A stretch of DNA of 64,000 bases from Roseiarcus sp963833955 (GCA_963833955.1 CAWHZY010000021.1:410292-474291); one strand, 5' to 3'. Counted from the first letter of the stretch, positions 46,031 through 56,611 are shown. The notes: a model not told the origin generated them from the sequence alone. A program made the numbers and translations.

Positions 46031-47316
46031 GGCTTGGCCTCGCGTACAAGAATCTCGATGCGGCGATTTTCGGCCGCGAGGGGATGGGACGCGTCTTTCA
46101 GATGGTGGTCGGCATAGCCTTCGACCCGCTCGAACCGCTTTTCCGGCAGGCCGCCGCGGATCAGCATGTAATAGGCCATTTGCGCGCGCGCCGAGGAGAG
46201 CCGCCAATTGTCGTAAGTGGCGGACCGGTAGGGACGCCCGTCCGTGTGGCCGCGCACGACGATCGCGCCCTGCAAGCCTTGCAGGCTTGCGGCGATGGCC
46301 TCCATCATGTGCAGGACGCGGGGTTGCGGCTCGGCGGAGCCGATGGGGAACATGGAGAAATTCTGCCGGTCGGTGAGGCTGATGAGGATTCCTTCTTCGG
46401 TCGCCTGGACGTCGAGTTGCGGGCCTTGCATCGACTTGGACTCTCCGGCGAGACGCTTCTTCAAGTCGGCGAGCAGGTTGGACGCGGCTGCCTGGCGCGC
46501 TTCGGCGGGGTCCGGAGCTGGCGGATTCGCCGTTGACGGAGCCGGCGATCCAGCGCTTGGGGCTTCGGCCCCGGCTGGAGCTTGAGCGGGTCCCGGAGAC
46601 GCCCGCGCCGCCGGGGCGATCGAAGTCGGAGTGGAAGCCGGTTCGTCGCTGGGAGCGGCGGCTGCCGGCGGGGCGCCGGGATCCTCCGCAACCACATTGA
46701 CGGCTTTGTCGCTGCCGAGCGGGCGGAACGGATCGCGCAAGGCCTCGTCGGCGCTGGGACCGACTTCCCCGTATCCCCTGAGCGTCGCTGAAAGATCAAT
46801 ACGGGGGCCGGGCGGCGGCGCGCCAGCGATCTTGTCGAGGCTCGCGCGAGGATCGCTGAACAATTCCTGCTCCGACATTGTCGGATAGGGTTTCGCTGGA
46901 TCGGGCGGCGGCAAAGGCGACGGGGTGGGCGGGCGCGCTTGCTCGTTTTGCTTTGAAGAGCTCGCAGGGTTTTCGTTTCCGTTTTCCGCGGGACCTTCGC
47001 CGTGTTCCGCAGAAGGCATTCCCGCATTGGGGGCGCCATTGCCGTCTTCCGGCGCGTAGACCGCGCCTTTCTCCGGCGCGCCATGGATGCCCTTTTGCGC
47101 CTTCGCCGGCTCCTCCACTTTCACCGGATTGAAGTATCGTGCGATCAGCGTCTTGGTGTTTTTGTCCGTCGCGCTGATGATCCACAGCACCAGAAAAAAG
47201 GCCATCATCGCGGTCATGAAATCGGCGAACGCGATCTTCCACGCGCCGCCGTGATGCTCCTCCTCGTGCGCGCTATGGCGCTTGACGATGATGATTTCCG
47301 GATGCGTCTCGGTCAT
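46027..47316 (-). CDS. motB: Flagellar motor stator protein MotB
   Basis: 429 residues, longer than enterobacterial MotB because of a Pro/Ala-rich periplasmic linker of about 150 residues. The single membrane helix has the proton-carrying Asp in IAFADFMTAMMAFFLVLWI (about residue 32). The OmpA-like peptidoglycan-binding domain includes VVRGHTDGRPYR and NWRLSSARAQ. N-terminal HEEEHHGGAWKI matches the rhizobial type. It anchors the stator; its partner MotA is not in this window. Confidence 0.93.
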   Translation of the reverse strand: MTETHPEIIIVKRHSAHEEEHHGGAWKIAFADFMTAMMAFFLVLWIISATDKNTKTLIARYFNPVKVEEPAKAQKGIHGAPEKGAVYAPEDGNGAPNAGMPSAEHGEGPAENGNENPASSSKQNEQARPPTPSPLPPPDPAKPYPTMSEQELFSDPRASLDKIAGAPPPGPRIDLSATLRGYGEVGPSADEALRDPFRPLGSDKAVNVVAEDPGAPPAAAAPSDEPASTPTSIAPAARASPGPAQAPAGAEAPSAGSPAPSTANPPAPDPAEARQAAASNLLADLKKRLAGESKSMQGPQLDVQATEEGILISLTDRQNFSMFPIGSAEPQPRVLHMMEAIAASLQGLQGAIVVRGHTDGRPYRSATYDNWRLSSARAQMAYYMLIRGGLPEKRFERVEGYADHHLKDASHPLAAENRRIEILVREAKP

Positions 47317-47325
47317 CGGCTCCGC

Positions 47326-48116
47326 TCAGGCCTCGAACGAGGCCAGCAACTCGGCCCACGGGCGAAGCTCGGCGACAATCCGCGTGGCGTTGGTCTCGAC
47401 GACGGTTTCCGCTCCGTCATCCTCGACATATTCGACCTCGACCGGCAGATCGACGATTCGCTGGGCGCAGGAGCGCAAGCACGCGCTCGGGTCCGCGAAA
47501 TCTTGATCAATCCGGGCGAAGTGCTCGCGGCGATCCGGGCAATCGCCCTGGCTAACTCGTCCACGGCGCGCTTGACGACCTGCTGCGAGAGAAACGGCGC
47601 GAGAATACGGGTGACGGCGGCGCCGACATTGTCCTCGATCTCTTTGATCCCGGACTGGATCGCGCCTTCGAGCTCCGCCAATTCCTTGAGACGAAACTCT
47701 TGCTGCTGCGTTTCCGCCAACTCCCGCGCTGCGGCGAGCTCGGCCGCGTGGCGGTCCGCACCGTCGACACGGCCTTCCGAAAGGCCTTGCTCGCGGCCGC
47801 GGGCGTAAGCGTCGGCGAGCTTCGCCGCCATATCCTCTGGCTTCGCCGGCTCTCCCGTCGGGGGCGACCCCCGCGCCGCAGACTCGAGCAAAACCGGCTT
47901 CGGCGCCCATGGCGTGCGCCGGGGGGCTTCTTCCCCTTGCGTTTCGCCGCCCTTGTTCGTGATACGATCGAAGACTGGCTTGGCGCCGGATGCGGCGGTC
48001 TGCGGACTCGGCAGGCTTCGGGGGCGAAACGGCGAGCCCTCGGGTCGCGGCGGCCCCTTCTCTTCGGCCGAGCTCCCGAGGCGGTCAAGATAATCGGCTA
48101 TGGAAAGCGGTCTCAT
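47326..48116 (-). pseudogene. FliH-like flagellar assembly protein, frameshifted
   Basis: About 263 residues after correction. The N-terminus is Pro/Arg-rich, followed by a helical Ala/Glu-rich segment (EDMAAKLADAYARGREQG, LAETQQQEFRLKELAELEG) as in FliH, and a C-terminal domain (VVKRAVDELARAIARIAAS, then RIVDLPVEVEYVEDD). The shift lies at about 47505. FliH regulates the export ATPase FliI. Identification is by helical pattern and position; confidence is moderate. The start overlaps the fliF stop (ATGA). Confidence 0.6.
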
Positions 48117-49883
48117 CCGTTCGCTCCTTGACGAATCCACTGTTTGAGAACCGTAGCGGCGTGGTTCTCGTCGAATTCGATCATCTTCATGAGCTTGCGC
48201 TCGGAACCATTGTCGCGCCGGGCGAGCAGCGCCTCCATGAACTCATCTCGATTGGAGTCGGTCTCGATGAGGATGCTTTCGCCGGGCTGACCGCCGCCGT
48301 CCGGCGCCCCCAATGCAGGCGTCTGGCCAGCGGACGCGCCGCGCCCGTCCATCAACGCGGCGGGGCTTGGGGGAGCGAACGCCATTCTGAGGCCGGGCCG
48401 AACCCCGAACCAGAGCAGCATCGCCGCGACCGCCACGATGGCGCCGGCGTTGAGGATCGATCCTGTTTGGCGGGCGACGATTTCAACCAGCGAAGGACCC
48501 GGCGCGGGCTCGAGGTCGTGGCTCGAAATCGACGAAATCGACAACCGAAATCTTGACCGCGTCGCCACGCTGCCGATTGAGCCCGGCGGCTGAGCCGACG
48601 AGTTGTTCGATCTCGTGGATTTGTGCGTCGATCGCCTCGGCCGATGGTTTGCCCCCAAGCGATGCGGCGAGCGCGGCGCGATTGATCAGCACAGCCACCG
48701 AGAGATTCTGGACCACGAAGCCGGCGCTGGTCGTCTGAATCGACTTCGACGAGACCTCGTAGTTTGTCAGTTCCTCGCGCTTTTGCGTCTGATCGTTCGA
48801 TTGCTTCGATTCGCCGCCTGTCGGTTTCGGCTTTGGAAGATTGGCCTCGACGCCGGCGGGTTGCTCGCCGGCCGCGTTCTGCGAGCTCTGCTGTTCCTTG
48901 GTGACGCGCACCGACCGTTCGACACGGCTGTCGGGATTATAGATCGTCTCATTCGTTTGCGTTTTGTCGGCGTTGAGCCTTGCGGCGACGGAGATCTGAA
49001 AGTTTTGCGCGCTGAGGTAAGGGGTCAGCGTGCGGCTCACGTTTTCGCGGATTTGCTGCGACACTTCCTTTTCGAGCGCGAGCAGATTGTCAGGCGACTT
49101 CTCGACCGAATCGGCGCCGTAGGCGAGGAGGCTGCCGTCGACGTTGAGCACGGTCACGTCCTCAAGCTTCATTCCGGGGACCGCTGAGGCGACGAGGTGG
49201 CGAATCGCCTGGCCGGTCAAGCGATCGTCGCCGCCGTCGGTGCGGATGACCACGGAGGCTGACGAGGGCTGGCGCTCGCGGCGGAAGGAGCCTTCATCGG
49301 CAAGGACGATGTGCACCCGTGCGGCCTTGACGGTTCGCATCATCTGGATCGTGCGCGCAAGTTCGCCTTCGAGCGCTCTCAAGCGCGTGACGTCCTGCAT
49401 GAATGACGTCAGGCCGAGCGATCCGAGCTTATCGTACAGTTCGTTTCCGACCGCGCCGCTGCGCGGCAGGCCCTTTTCCGCCAGGATCATCCGCGCGGCT
49501 GCGGCCTGACCGGCCGGTGTCAGGACGACTGTGCTCTCGGCGTTGACGTCGAAAGGAACGCCCGCCTCGCGCAACGCGGCCCCGATGGCGGAGATATCGT
49601 CGCGATCGAGCCCGGAATAGAGCGTCTCCATCGTCGGGCGGCTCAAGTAGTAGCCGGCGAGCCCCGTCGTCGCGAACACGGCGACGCCGATCAGCGCCAA
49701 CGCGGACAGGCGCCGGACGCCCAGCCCCCGCAGGTTCGCCCAAAGCCGCTCGATTTGCGCCAACAAATTCGTCGCCACATCGGGGCCCGGGTGAGAATTC
49801 GCGACGGCCATCGTGGGGAGCGGAGCTTGCGCCGGCATTGCGCGGGCGGGTTCGAGCGCGGCCTCAGTCGGCGCCACAAGCAA
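48113..49883 (-). pseudogene. fliF: Flagellar MS-ring protein FliF, frameshifted
   Basis: About 590 residues after correction. N-terminal helix SALALIGVAVFATTGLAGYY, then the ring-building motifs (YSGLDRDDISAIGAALREAG, VTRLRALEGELARTIQMM, KAARVHIVLADEGSFRRERQ), a charged middle region and the second helix SILNAGAIVAVAAMLLWFGV. The cytoplasmic tail binding FliG ends in ENHAATVLKQWIRQG. The shift is near 48525, just after ISVVDFVDF. FliF is the first flagellar ring in the inner membrane, so a real break would abolish flagella. Confidence 0.9.
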
Positions 49884-50095
49884 AATTCTTGCGCCCGTTA
49901 ACTGGCCATTAGCGGGCGCGCCGTTAGTTTCGGCTGGCCAGGGCGAGGACGGGCGCGATGAGCGCGCGTCGCCCAGGCTCTACACGACGGTTAGGCTCCT
50001 GACGTCGAGCCTTAGGCATGCGGCCGGTCCGTCGTCTCGGTGCGAGTCCGAAATGTCGCCCCATCAGCGTGAACATTTTCGACAGGAGCACAGCC

Positions 50096-51292
50096 ATGAG
50101 TTCACTCTTAAACAATCCGGCCGCCCTTAGCGCGCTGCAGTCCTTGCAGATGACGCAGCAGTCGCTTTCGACGGTCCAGAATCAAGTTTCGACCGGCCTC
50201 AAGGTCGCGACCGCCGCCGACAATTCGTCCTATTGGTCGATCGCCGCCCAGCTCACCGCCGACAGCGGCGTCGTGTCGGCCTCCAATGACGCCCTATCGC
50301 AGGGGCAGTCGCTTCTGGCGACCGCAAGCTCGGCGATCAACTCGGTCATCACGACCATCAATTCGATTCAGACCGCGCTGACGCAGGCGACTGAACCCGG
50401 CGCCAACATCGGCACCATCAACACATCGCTTGCTTCGCTCGGCAAACAGCTGACCGACGCGGTGAACGCCGCCTCGTTCAATGGCTTGAACGTTTTGAAC
50501 GGCAGCGTGACGGCGCTCAACTTCGTTTCCGGCTACAACGCCAGCGCAACGGGCGGGAGCATCAACACAATCTCCTTCACCACTCAGGCGCTTTACGGGC
50601 TGACGCACCGGCACCACGTCGACATCGAGTCGACGCGCCACGTCAAGCGTCTCAGACGCCGCGACAATGAGCCAAGTGCAGACTCAGTTTGCGGCCGACC
50701 TTCGCCGCCAAGACAGGACCGCCGTAAGCACGAGCACTCCCACGGCGACGTACGGCAAGAATGCGGTCTATCGAGGACACGACCAACCAGGCCTTGACGG
50801 TCCAGTCGATGGGGCTGGACGGGAGCTGTGACGACTACGACCTATACGGCTCTCGACGCCAACGGCAATTCGATCGCCCAGGGCGGGAGCCCCGACCTTC
50901 GCGACCGCGGCGTCCTATGCGGTGACCACGACGACCACCACTCCAAACTCCCAAAACCTGCTCGTGCAAAGCGGAAAGGATCTGACTGACCTCAGTGTTA
51001 CCGGCGCCGCGGATGCGCAAACTTCCCTGAGCGCCATCGACCAGGCTTTGGCGGCAGTCACCAACTACGCCGCTCAATCGGCGCGACGCAGAATCGCATG
51101 ACGACAGCGGCCACGTTCAACACCGCCTTGATGACCAACTATTCCGATGGCATTTCGGGCATGGTCGATGCGAATATGAACACGGCGTCGACCCAGTTGC
51201 AGGCGCTCCAGACGCAGGAGCAGCTTGGCATCCAGTCGCTGTCGATCGCCAACCAGAACGCGCAGCTCATCCTGAAGCTGTTCGGGCATTAA
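50096..51292 (+). pseudogene. Flagellin, frameshifted in the variable region
   Basis: The N-terminal D0/D1 region is typical (ALSALQSLQMTQQSLSTVQ, NQVSTGLKVATAADNSSYW, FNGLNVLNGS). The C-terminus is also typical (SDGISGMVDANMNTASTQLQ and QSLSIANQNAQLILKLF). Between about 50600 and 51090 at least three one-base shifts are needed, for example to join SSVSDAATMSQVQTQFAADL and GKDLTDLSVTGAADAQTSL. The whole protein would have about 398 residues. The start follows GACAGGAGCACAGCC. Divergent from fliF and followed by a good terminator. Confidence 0.9.
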
Positions 51293-51300
51293 GACGGCGA

Positions 51301-51332
51301 GCCGGGCGGCTGGCTTCGTCTAGCCGCCCGGC
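51301..51332 (+). terminator. Terminator of the flagellin gene
   Basis: A perfect 11-bp stem (GCCGGGCGGCT / AGCCGCCCGGC) with a 10-base loop starts 8 bases after the flagellin stop. The following GTTTC is a weak T run. Confidence 0.75.
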
Positions 51333-51718
51333 GTTTCGGCTCAGGATCAAGCCCTCACTTCCCCGGCAGTTTCCCCGGCGTGCCGCTTAAGGCGCTGAGG
51401 CGCTCGGGCGGTCCTCTCGCGGCGGCCAGTTAGGCCGTTCCGCGGGATTGAGCCAACGATACAATCTCTTGCGGCGCCATTTCCTTCCGCTTCCAGCGAT
51501 GGTCGAAGCGATGGCGGAAAAGGAGTTTAATTACGTGATAGCTCTAACACGTATTAAACTAGGCCGTCACCCTCATCGGCAAATGCAGCGAGGGAGCATC
51601 CTGGGGGCCGACAGAGGCGTCGACTTCCCGAACGGCTTTCGCGATCATAGCCAATGAAAAAGGCGCTCTTCCGAACGCCCTCTGATTCGCTCGCAAAGAC
51701 GGTTTCAGCGCGATCCGA
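51333..51718. other. Intergenic region between flagellin and ftcR
   Basis: 386 bases. A plus-strand frame at 51448-51657 (69 residues, containing PAMVEAMAEKEFNYVIALTR) has no recognised family or good ribosome-binding site. flaF and flbT, often next to flagellins in this group, are not here. Confidence 0.35.
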
Positions 51719-52396
51719 TCAAGCGCCCTGTTTCTCGATGCAATAGCCGAGGAACCGCTTGGAATCGATGGGGTCGAAACCCAGCCGATGCTTGAGTTTC
51801 TTGCGCAATTTGCTGATGTGGCTCTCGATCACGTTCTCGTCGACATCCTCGTCGAACAGCCCATAGACGGCGTTGAAGATTTGCGTCTTGCTGACGCGCC
51901 GGCCGCGACAGCGCAGCAGGAACTCGAGGATCCGCCGCTCCCGGCGCGGAAGAGGAAAAGGCTCGCCGTTCACCTCGGGCTCGCGCCCATCAAAATAGAC
52001 GCGCAGTTCGCCGATCGTCACGTTGCCGTTTTCGCCGAACACGCGCCGGTTGATCGCCCCGACCCGGGCGACGATCTCGCGCACATGGACCGGCTTGCGC
52101 AGGACGTCGTCCGCCCCGGCAGCGAATAGACCCAGCGTGTCGTCAAGCGACTGACGCTCATTGAGACAGAGAACCGGGGCGCTCGAGCGCTCGCGGATGA
52201 GCCTCGACAGCGCCTCGCGCTCATTGCAGTCGCCGATCACGAAGGCTTCGACCGCGTTCATGTCCGAATCGCTGATCTTGCCGATCCATTCGCGAAACTC
52301 GGAGGCTTCGATTCCCGCCGAGGAAACGCCCTCCCGATCAAAACCATTGGCGTAGCCTCCGGCCACCATGTTCCGATCGTCAACAATAATATACAT
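51719..52396 (-). CDS. ftcR: Flagellar transcriptional regulator FtcR (Rem-like)
   Basis: 225 residues. An atypical receiver domain (residues 1-120) begins MYIIVDDRNMVAGGYANGF; the DNA-binding winged helix covers about 130-222 (FPLPRRERRILEFLLRCRGR, ENVIESHISKLRKKLKHRLG). This N-terminus is specific for FtcR of Brucella and Rem of Sinorhizobium, master activators of late flagellar genes. The receiver lacks the usual DD pair and phosphorylation context, as in FtcR. The start at 52396 gives the conserved leader. It probably activates the surrounding flagellar genes. Confidence 0.9.
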   Translation of the reverse strand: MYIIVDDRNMVAGGYANGFDREGVSSAGIEASEFREWIGKISDSDMNAVEAFVIGDCNEREALSRLIRERSSAPVLCLNERQSLDDTLGLFAAGADDVLRKPVHVREIVARVGAINRRVFGENGNVTIGELRVYFDGREPEVNGEPFPLPRRERRILEFLLRCRGRRVSKTQIFNAVYGLFDEDVDENVIESHISKLRKKLKHRLGFDPIDSKRFLGYCIEKQGA

Positions 52397-52677
52397 ACTC
52401 GTGCTCCAGCCCACTGAATTGACAAGGGGACGCCTTCCGCTACGCCAACGCAGGCACGCAACATCAGACTAAGCAAGCTCAGTGAGTTAACCATTTTGAT
52501 GTTTGCTAATTATTATGCAACAAAGACTTTGTTATTAACTGTGACAGATTATTACTGACTTCGTCGTTTTTTGTCGAGCCGAGATGTTGCTTGACAAAAG
52601 CTTCCGACGTCAGGAAAACTACGCCGGCGTTGGTTAACAAGATATTGATGAAGTTAATATGGTTATGTGTCGTGTAA
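52397..52677 (-). promoter_or_regulatory. AT-rich ftcR promoter region with a CtrA-like half-site
   Basis: TTAACCAT, the CtrA half-site, lies at 52487-52494, about 90 bases upstream of ftcR. Two TTAA pairs with wider spacing lie further left of the PilZ gene (52635-52660). ftcR is known to be under CtrA in Brucella. In such AT-rich sequence chance matches are likely. Confidence 0.4.
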
Positions 52678-53208
52678 ATGGTTGATGAGACCTTAAATCG
52701 GGCCGTCCCCGAGGTTGGGAAGCCGGGCGACGCGCACGCGCCCGATGTTGGTCGGGGTCAAGCGCCAGGATTGGCGGGCTCAATCCGAGGCGGCGCTCAA
52801 GCTCGGCCGCAAACTCGCGGGGCGCGGCGAGATCGCCTATTGGGTCGTATTTCCGGAAGGGCGCCTCGCCCGCAGAGCAAGCGCGCCGATCTCGCGCGCA
52901 CGCCTCGGGAACGGACCCGGTTGCGCTCGGCCAAACTGCTCGACGGCGCTTGTCGTTTCCTTTGCGAAGGCCGGATCTGCGACCGGTCTCGCGACGGTCT
53001 GCGTCTTGCGCTTGCTCGTGACGTTTCGCTTCCGCCCCAATTGGCGGTGCACATCGACGAAACATCCGAAGTGCGCGAGGCGAAGGTCGTCTGGCGGCGC
53101 GGGTCGACAATCGGAATTCGACTGCAGCTCGTGCCGCGCCGGCGAGACGCGATGACGGCAAGCCAACGGTATGCGCTGCGAGAACGCTATTACGCGATTC
53201 CGGGCTGA
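52678..53208 (+). CDS. PilZ-domain protein
   Basis: The C-terminal 105 residues form a PilZ domain: RERTRLRSAKLLD (RxxxR), CDRSRDGLRLAL (DxSxxG), and the strand VVWRRGSTIGIRL near the end. It is likely a cyclic di-GMP sensor that may slow the motor, given the flagellar setting. The first about 75 residues (52678-52900) look like a shadow frame, so the true start is uncertain, or one shift lies there. It is convergent with the DUF6165 gene. Confidence 0.72.
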   Translation: MVDETLNRAVPEVGKPGDAHAPDVGRGQAPGLAGSIRGGAQARPQTRGARRDRLLGRISGRAPRPQSKRADLARTPRERTRLRSAKLLDGACRFLCEGRICDRSRDGLRLALARDVSLPPQLAVHIDETSEVREAKVVWRRGSTIGIRLQLVPRRRDAMTASQRYALRERYYAIPG

Positions 53209-53214
53209 GCCTCT

Positions 53215-53600
53215 TCACGCATAGCTCTTCTCCTCGACCAAGGCTGAGCTGCGCGAGCGTGTTGATGGCGCGTTTGATCGCCGCGCGCGTATCGTTTTCG
53301 CAATACACGGATCGCGCGAGCGCGACGAAGCGCGGCCCGAAGTCTCCTTCGCGCTCGCAGGCGCGAAGCGCGTCTTCGATTGTCCACAGGCGCTCGTTCA
53401 CAAGAGCGAGCTGATCGGTCAGCAGATCGATCGGTGGCAGGGTCGCGCCGTCCTCGTGGCGCCGAACGCTCGAGCAAGTTCAGTTCGCGACGCACATTGG
53501 CGAGTTTTTCAGGTTCGCGGATTCGGTCGGCCTTGATCCGCAGGATCGTGATCTTGTCGATCAGTTCGCCGAGCGAGCATGGCGTCGATACCGTGCACGG
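53215..53600 (-). pseudogene. DUF6165 family protein, frameshifted
   Basis: Assembled from three frames: SLGELIDKITILRIKADRI and EPEKLANVRRELNLLE; then ALVNERLWTIEDALRACERE and DFGPRFVALARSVYCENDTR; and the end SSALVEEKSYA with its stop at 53215. Shifts lie near 53460 and 53235. Members are short helical proteins found next to TPR glycosyltransferases; function unknown. The upstream boundary is estimated, since the preceding gene runs into it without a stop in this frame. Confidence 0.7.
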
Positions 53601-55216
53601 CGCCCTGCGCCGCTCGGCAAGCTGAGCGAGCTCGCTCGCCATGGCTTCGAACACGTCGCTCCAGACGCCGCGACGCGGCTGACGAAAGAGGCGCATGGTT
53701 GGATACCAGGGCGAATCAGCCCGTCCGGTCAGCCAGCGCCATTCCGCGTCGCGTCTTGAGCGCGACCCAAACCGGAACAGCCAGGGCTCCCGCGAGATGC
53801 GCGATCGAGGTGTCGCAAGTGACGACGAGATCGAGGCAGGCCATCGCCGCCGCCGTATCGACGAATGCGTCGGCGCCGGCGTCGAAGCCGGCGCCGAGCG
53901 TCTCGACCTGGATCGAGGGCGGCAGATCGGCAAGCTGCTCCTCGCCTGCGCCTTTCTGCAGCGAGATGAGTCTCACACCCGCGATTGCTGGCAAGCGGCG
54001 CGAGCGCCGCGAGCGGCATGGAGCGGCGCCCGATCGGCCTCCGGATTGGGGTTGCCTTGCCAGACGACTCCGACCTTGAAGCCCTCCGCGCCGATGCGCT
54101 TAAACCAGATTTCGCGCAACCCCGGCTCAGCCGAGAGATAGGGAATCGAAGCCGGAATCGTCTCGAGGCGCGTGCCGAATGCCCGCGGCAGGCTGCTGAT
54201 CGCGATCTGCGCGTCGAACGGCTCTCCGCTCGGGCGGAGAATCCGCGAATCGCACTTTGGCCTTCGACGAAAGGAGCCGGCGCAGCGCGCGGCGGACATA
54301 CGAGGGTCGTTTCGACGCCAGCCGCGGCCATCAAAGGCAGATAGCGAAAGAACTGGATCGTATCGCCAAGGCCGTGATCGTTGAGCACCAGCACGCGCCT
54401 GGCCTTCCGTCCCGGCCCCTTCCAGGTCTCAAAGCGCGTCCCGAGCGCCTCACTGAGCGACTTTCCCTCAAGCCAGCGCGCCTCGTAGCCGTCAAGCCCC
54501 TGTTCGAAGTCCCCGAGCGTCAACATCAGGCAGCCCTTGCCCGCGACAGCCTCGCGGCTGCCGAGCGCGGCGGCCCTGTCAAACGCCGCCATAGCCTCCG
54601 AGAACCGGCCAAGACTCCGCAACGCCAGACCCTGCCCCAGTAGCGCCTTGGCCAGGCAAGCCCCCGGCTCGCTTGCCCGGAGATAGGCTTCAAGCGCCTC
54701 TTCGCTCCGATCGAGCTTCAGGAGCGCATTGCCGAGATTGATTGCGGCTTCAGGAAAATCATGGCGCAGTTCAAGCGCGCGCTCAGCCGCTTCGGCCAAT
54801 TCCTCCAGACGCCCAAGCTCCCGCAAAGCTCCCGCGCGGCTGCACCACGCGTCTGGATCATGAGGCGCGAGGTTCGTCGCCGCGGCAAAAGAAGCGAGCG
54901 CTTCCTTGAATCGGCCGGCGCCGAACAGGAGCTTGCCAAGATTGACATGCGCGACCACAAGCGAGGCGTCGAGCTCGAGCGCGCGGCGATAGAAACGCAT
55001 CGCGGAATCGGGCTTGCCGCATTCGCTCAGCATGTACCCGCCCATGCATAGAGCGTCGGCGAAATCGGGCCTTAGCCGCAACGCCTCGTCCATGAGCTTG
55101 ATCGCCTCGTCGCGCTGCTGTTCCCGCCACAACCCGACGGCGGCGGCGTAAAGCGCTTGGGGCCCGCGCTGGGCTTCGTTCGCCACGGCGCGGATCGTGT
55201 GCAGGGCGTTAGGCAT
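53600..55216 (-). pseudogene. TPR-repeat glycosyltransferase (possible flagellin glycosyltransferase), frameshifted
   Basis: The first 300 residues carry about seven TPR repeats (for example AIKLMDEALRLRPDFADALC, AHVNLGKLLFGAGRFKEALA, AAINLGNALLKLDRSEEALE). A glycosyltransferase-9-like domain follows in pieces: GRKARRVLVLNDHGLGDTIQ, VGVVWQGNPNPEADR, ISLQKGAGEEQL, and CDTSIAHLAGALAVPVWVAL. Shifts are needed near 54290, 53995 and 53740. TPR-GT proteins such as FlmG of Caulobacter glycosylate flagellin, and this gene lies next to one; the role is inferred. The end is an estimate. Confidence 0.78.
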
Positions 55217-55301
55217 TGGGGTTGCGCGAAAGCATGCCCCTCCGCTTAAAGCGCGGCGCTTGCGTGGACCTTTCTAAGGCGATGCAGGCTTGGCGACGGG
55301 C

Positions 55302-56174
55302 TCACCCGCCCAGAGTGAGCCTCGACATGCTCGACATGAGGGCGGTCGAGAAGATTGGCTGTGTTGAGCCAGTGAAGTCGTTGAGCGCGCTGCCCAGCAC
55401 CGAGCCGTTTGACCTGATGACGCTGGCGAGGACGGAGGCTGCGCCCGATTGCTCCGAGCTCGAATTGCCCGAATCGACCGACAGGCCCGAGGTCGCGCCG
55501 GAGCTGGGTCCGTAGGTATAGTCGTACATCGCCGTGAACCGCTCGGTCAGCCGGTTGAGCTTGGCCGGGTCCTGCAGGTCGGAGATCGGCATGAGCTCGG
55601 AGAGCGTCTGCGGCTGCAGATCGGCCGCGGCCGCCGGCGGGAGCCCCATGATTGTTGCTGCAACTTGCAGAAGATTCGGATCGGCCAGGATTCCATATTC
55701 GTTGGTCACCGTCGGCGCAACGCGCTGGAAATACAGCGCAAGCTGGACGCCGACGTCCTGGTTGCCCTGATCGCTCTCCAGTTGCTGTTCGACATAATCG
55801 CTCGTCGTCGTCGCAACCGTGCTGGTCGATGAGGGGGGCGTTGCGCCGCTGTCGACGAAATTGAAGGCCGCGGCGAACGCCTTCCATTGCGAGTTCGGCA
55901 GAGTGTTGGCGAGGCTCTTCGGATTGGACACTCCACCTTCCAGCACCTGTGTGACGAGCCCTTTCGCGTTGATCTGGTCGCCGAGGCCATAGGCGTTGAG
56001 CGCGTAGGACAAGAGCCGATAATTGCCGACGAGATCGCTGACCGACTTCACGGAGCCGATATTGGCCTCGTAATAGGCGGTCGCAGTCTTTACCGCCGGC
56101 TCGGCCGCAGTCATCGCCTGATAGCGAGGAAGATTCTGCGATACGGCGAGAAAGGCGGTTGTCGTGCTGGTCAT
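55302..56174 (-). CDS. DUF1217 flagellar-associated protein
   Basis: 290 residues. The N-terminal FLAVSQNLPRYQAMTAAEPAV and YYEANIGSVKSVSDLVGNYR match the DUF1217 repeat, which recurs around LNAYGLGDQINAKGLVTQVLE. The protein lacks a signal peptide and is rich in Ala, Ser and Thr. DUF1217 genes occur in flagellar clusters of Hyphomicrobiales but have no established role. It lies 86 bases upstream of the TPR-glycosyltransferase on the same strand. Confidence 0.85.
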   Translation of the reverse strand: MTSTTTAFLAVSQNLPRYQAMTAAEPAVKTATAYYEANIGSVKSVSDLVGNYRLLSYALNAYGLGDQINAKGLVTQVLEGGVSNPKSLANTLPNSQWKAFAAAFNFVDSGATPPSSTSTVATTTSDYVEQQLESDQGNQDVGVQLALYFQRVAPTVTNEYGILADPNLLQVAATIMGLPPAAAADLQPQTLSELMPISDLQDPAKLNRLTERFTAMYDYTYGPSSGATSGLSVDSGNSSSEQSGAASVLASVIRSNGSVLGSALNDFTGSTQPIFSTALMSSMSRLTLGG

Positions 56175-56611
56175 GGGCGGTTCGCGGAAGCTTGGCTGGA
56201 AGCGCGGAGCCGCGGCCAGCCTGACGCCCTGACTCTAGGAGCCAAGTCCTGCGCCTCGGTTAAGAAGAATTGCATTGCGCCGACCAACTTCGGGTCAGCT
56301 GTCGACGCGACGTCGGTCGAGCCCGGCGGCGGCGATGAGGTCTCGGCTTCGGACGCCCGCACGCTCGGCGATCGCGTTAGCCAACGAAGCGACGGAATCG
56401 TGCCTCATGAACTGGGCAAGGAGCGCCAGTTCGGCCTCCTCCTCTGCCGCGCGCAGGCGAAGACGGTCGTCCCCCTCCGCCCTCGGCTGGCCCCGCAATC
56501 TCCGCATGATCGGCAATCCCCTGACCCGGAATGGCCGGATTGTGCCATCGTTGGATTGGGAAATGCATGACGAATTGTAACAAATTGCAACTACAGCGAG
56601 AGTTATGACGT
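56175..56611. other. Intergenic region, possible decayed small gene
   Basis: On the minus strand two short frames (56516-56295 and 56362-56171) can be joined by one shift into a helical peptide containing AEEEAELALLAQFMRHDSVA and DPKLVGAMQFFLTEAQDL. No family is recognised. It may be a small flagellar chaperone-like gene or mere shadow. Confidence 0.3.

Noticed and set aside
53190..53933. Apparent fusion of the TPR-glycosyltransferase end with DUF6165
   Set aside because: The region holds several frameshifts and the two families are separate proteins elsewhere; a lost stop through an indel is more likely.
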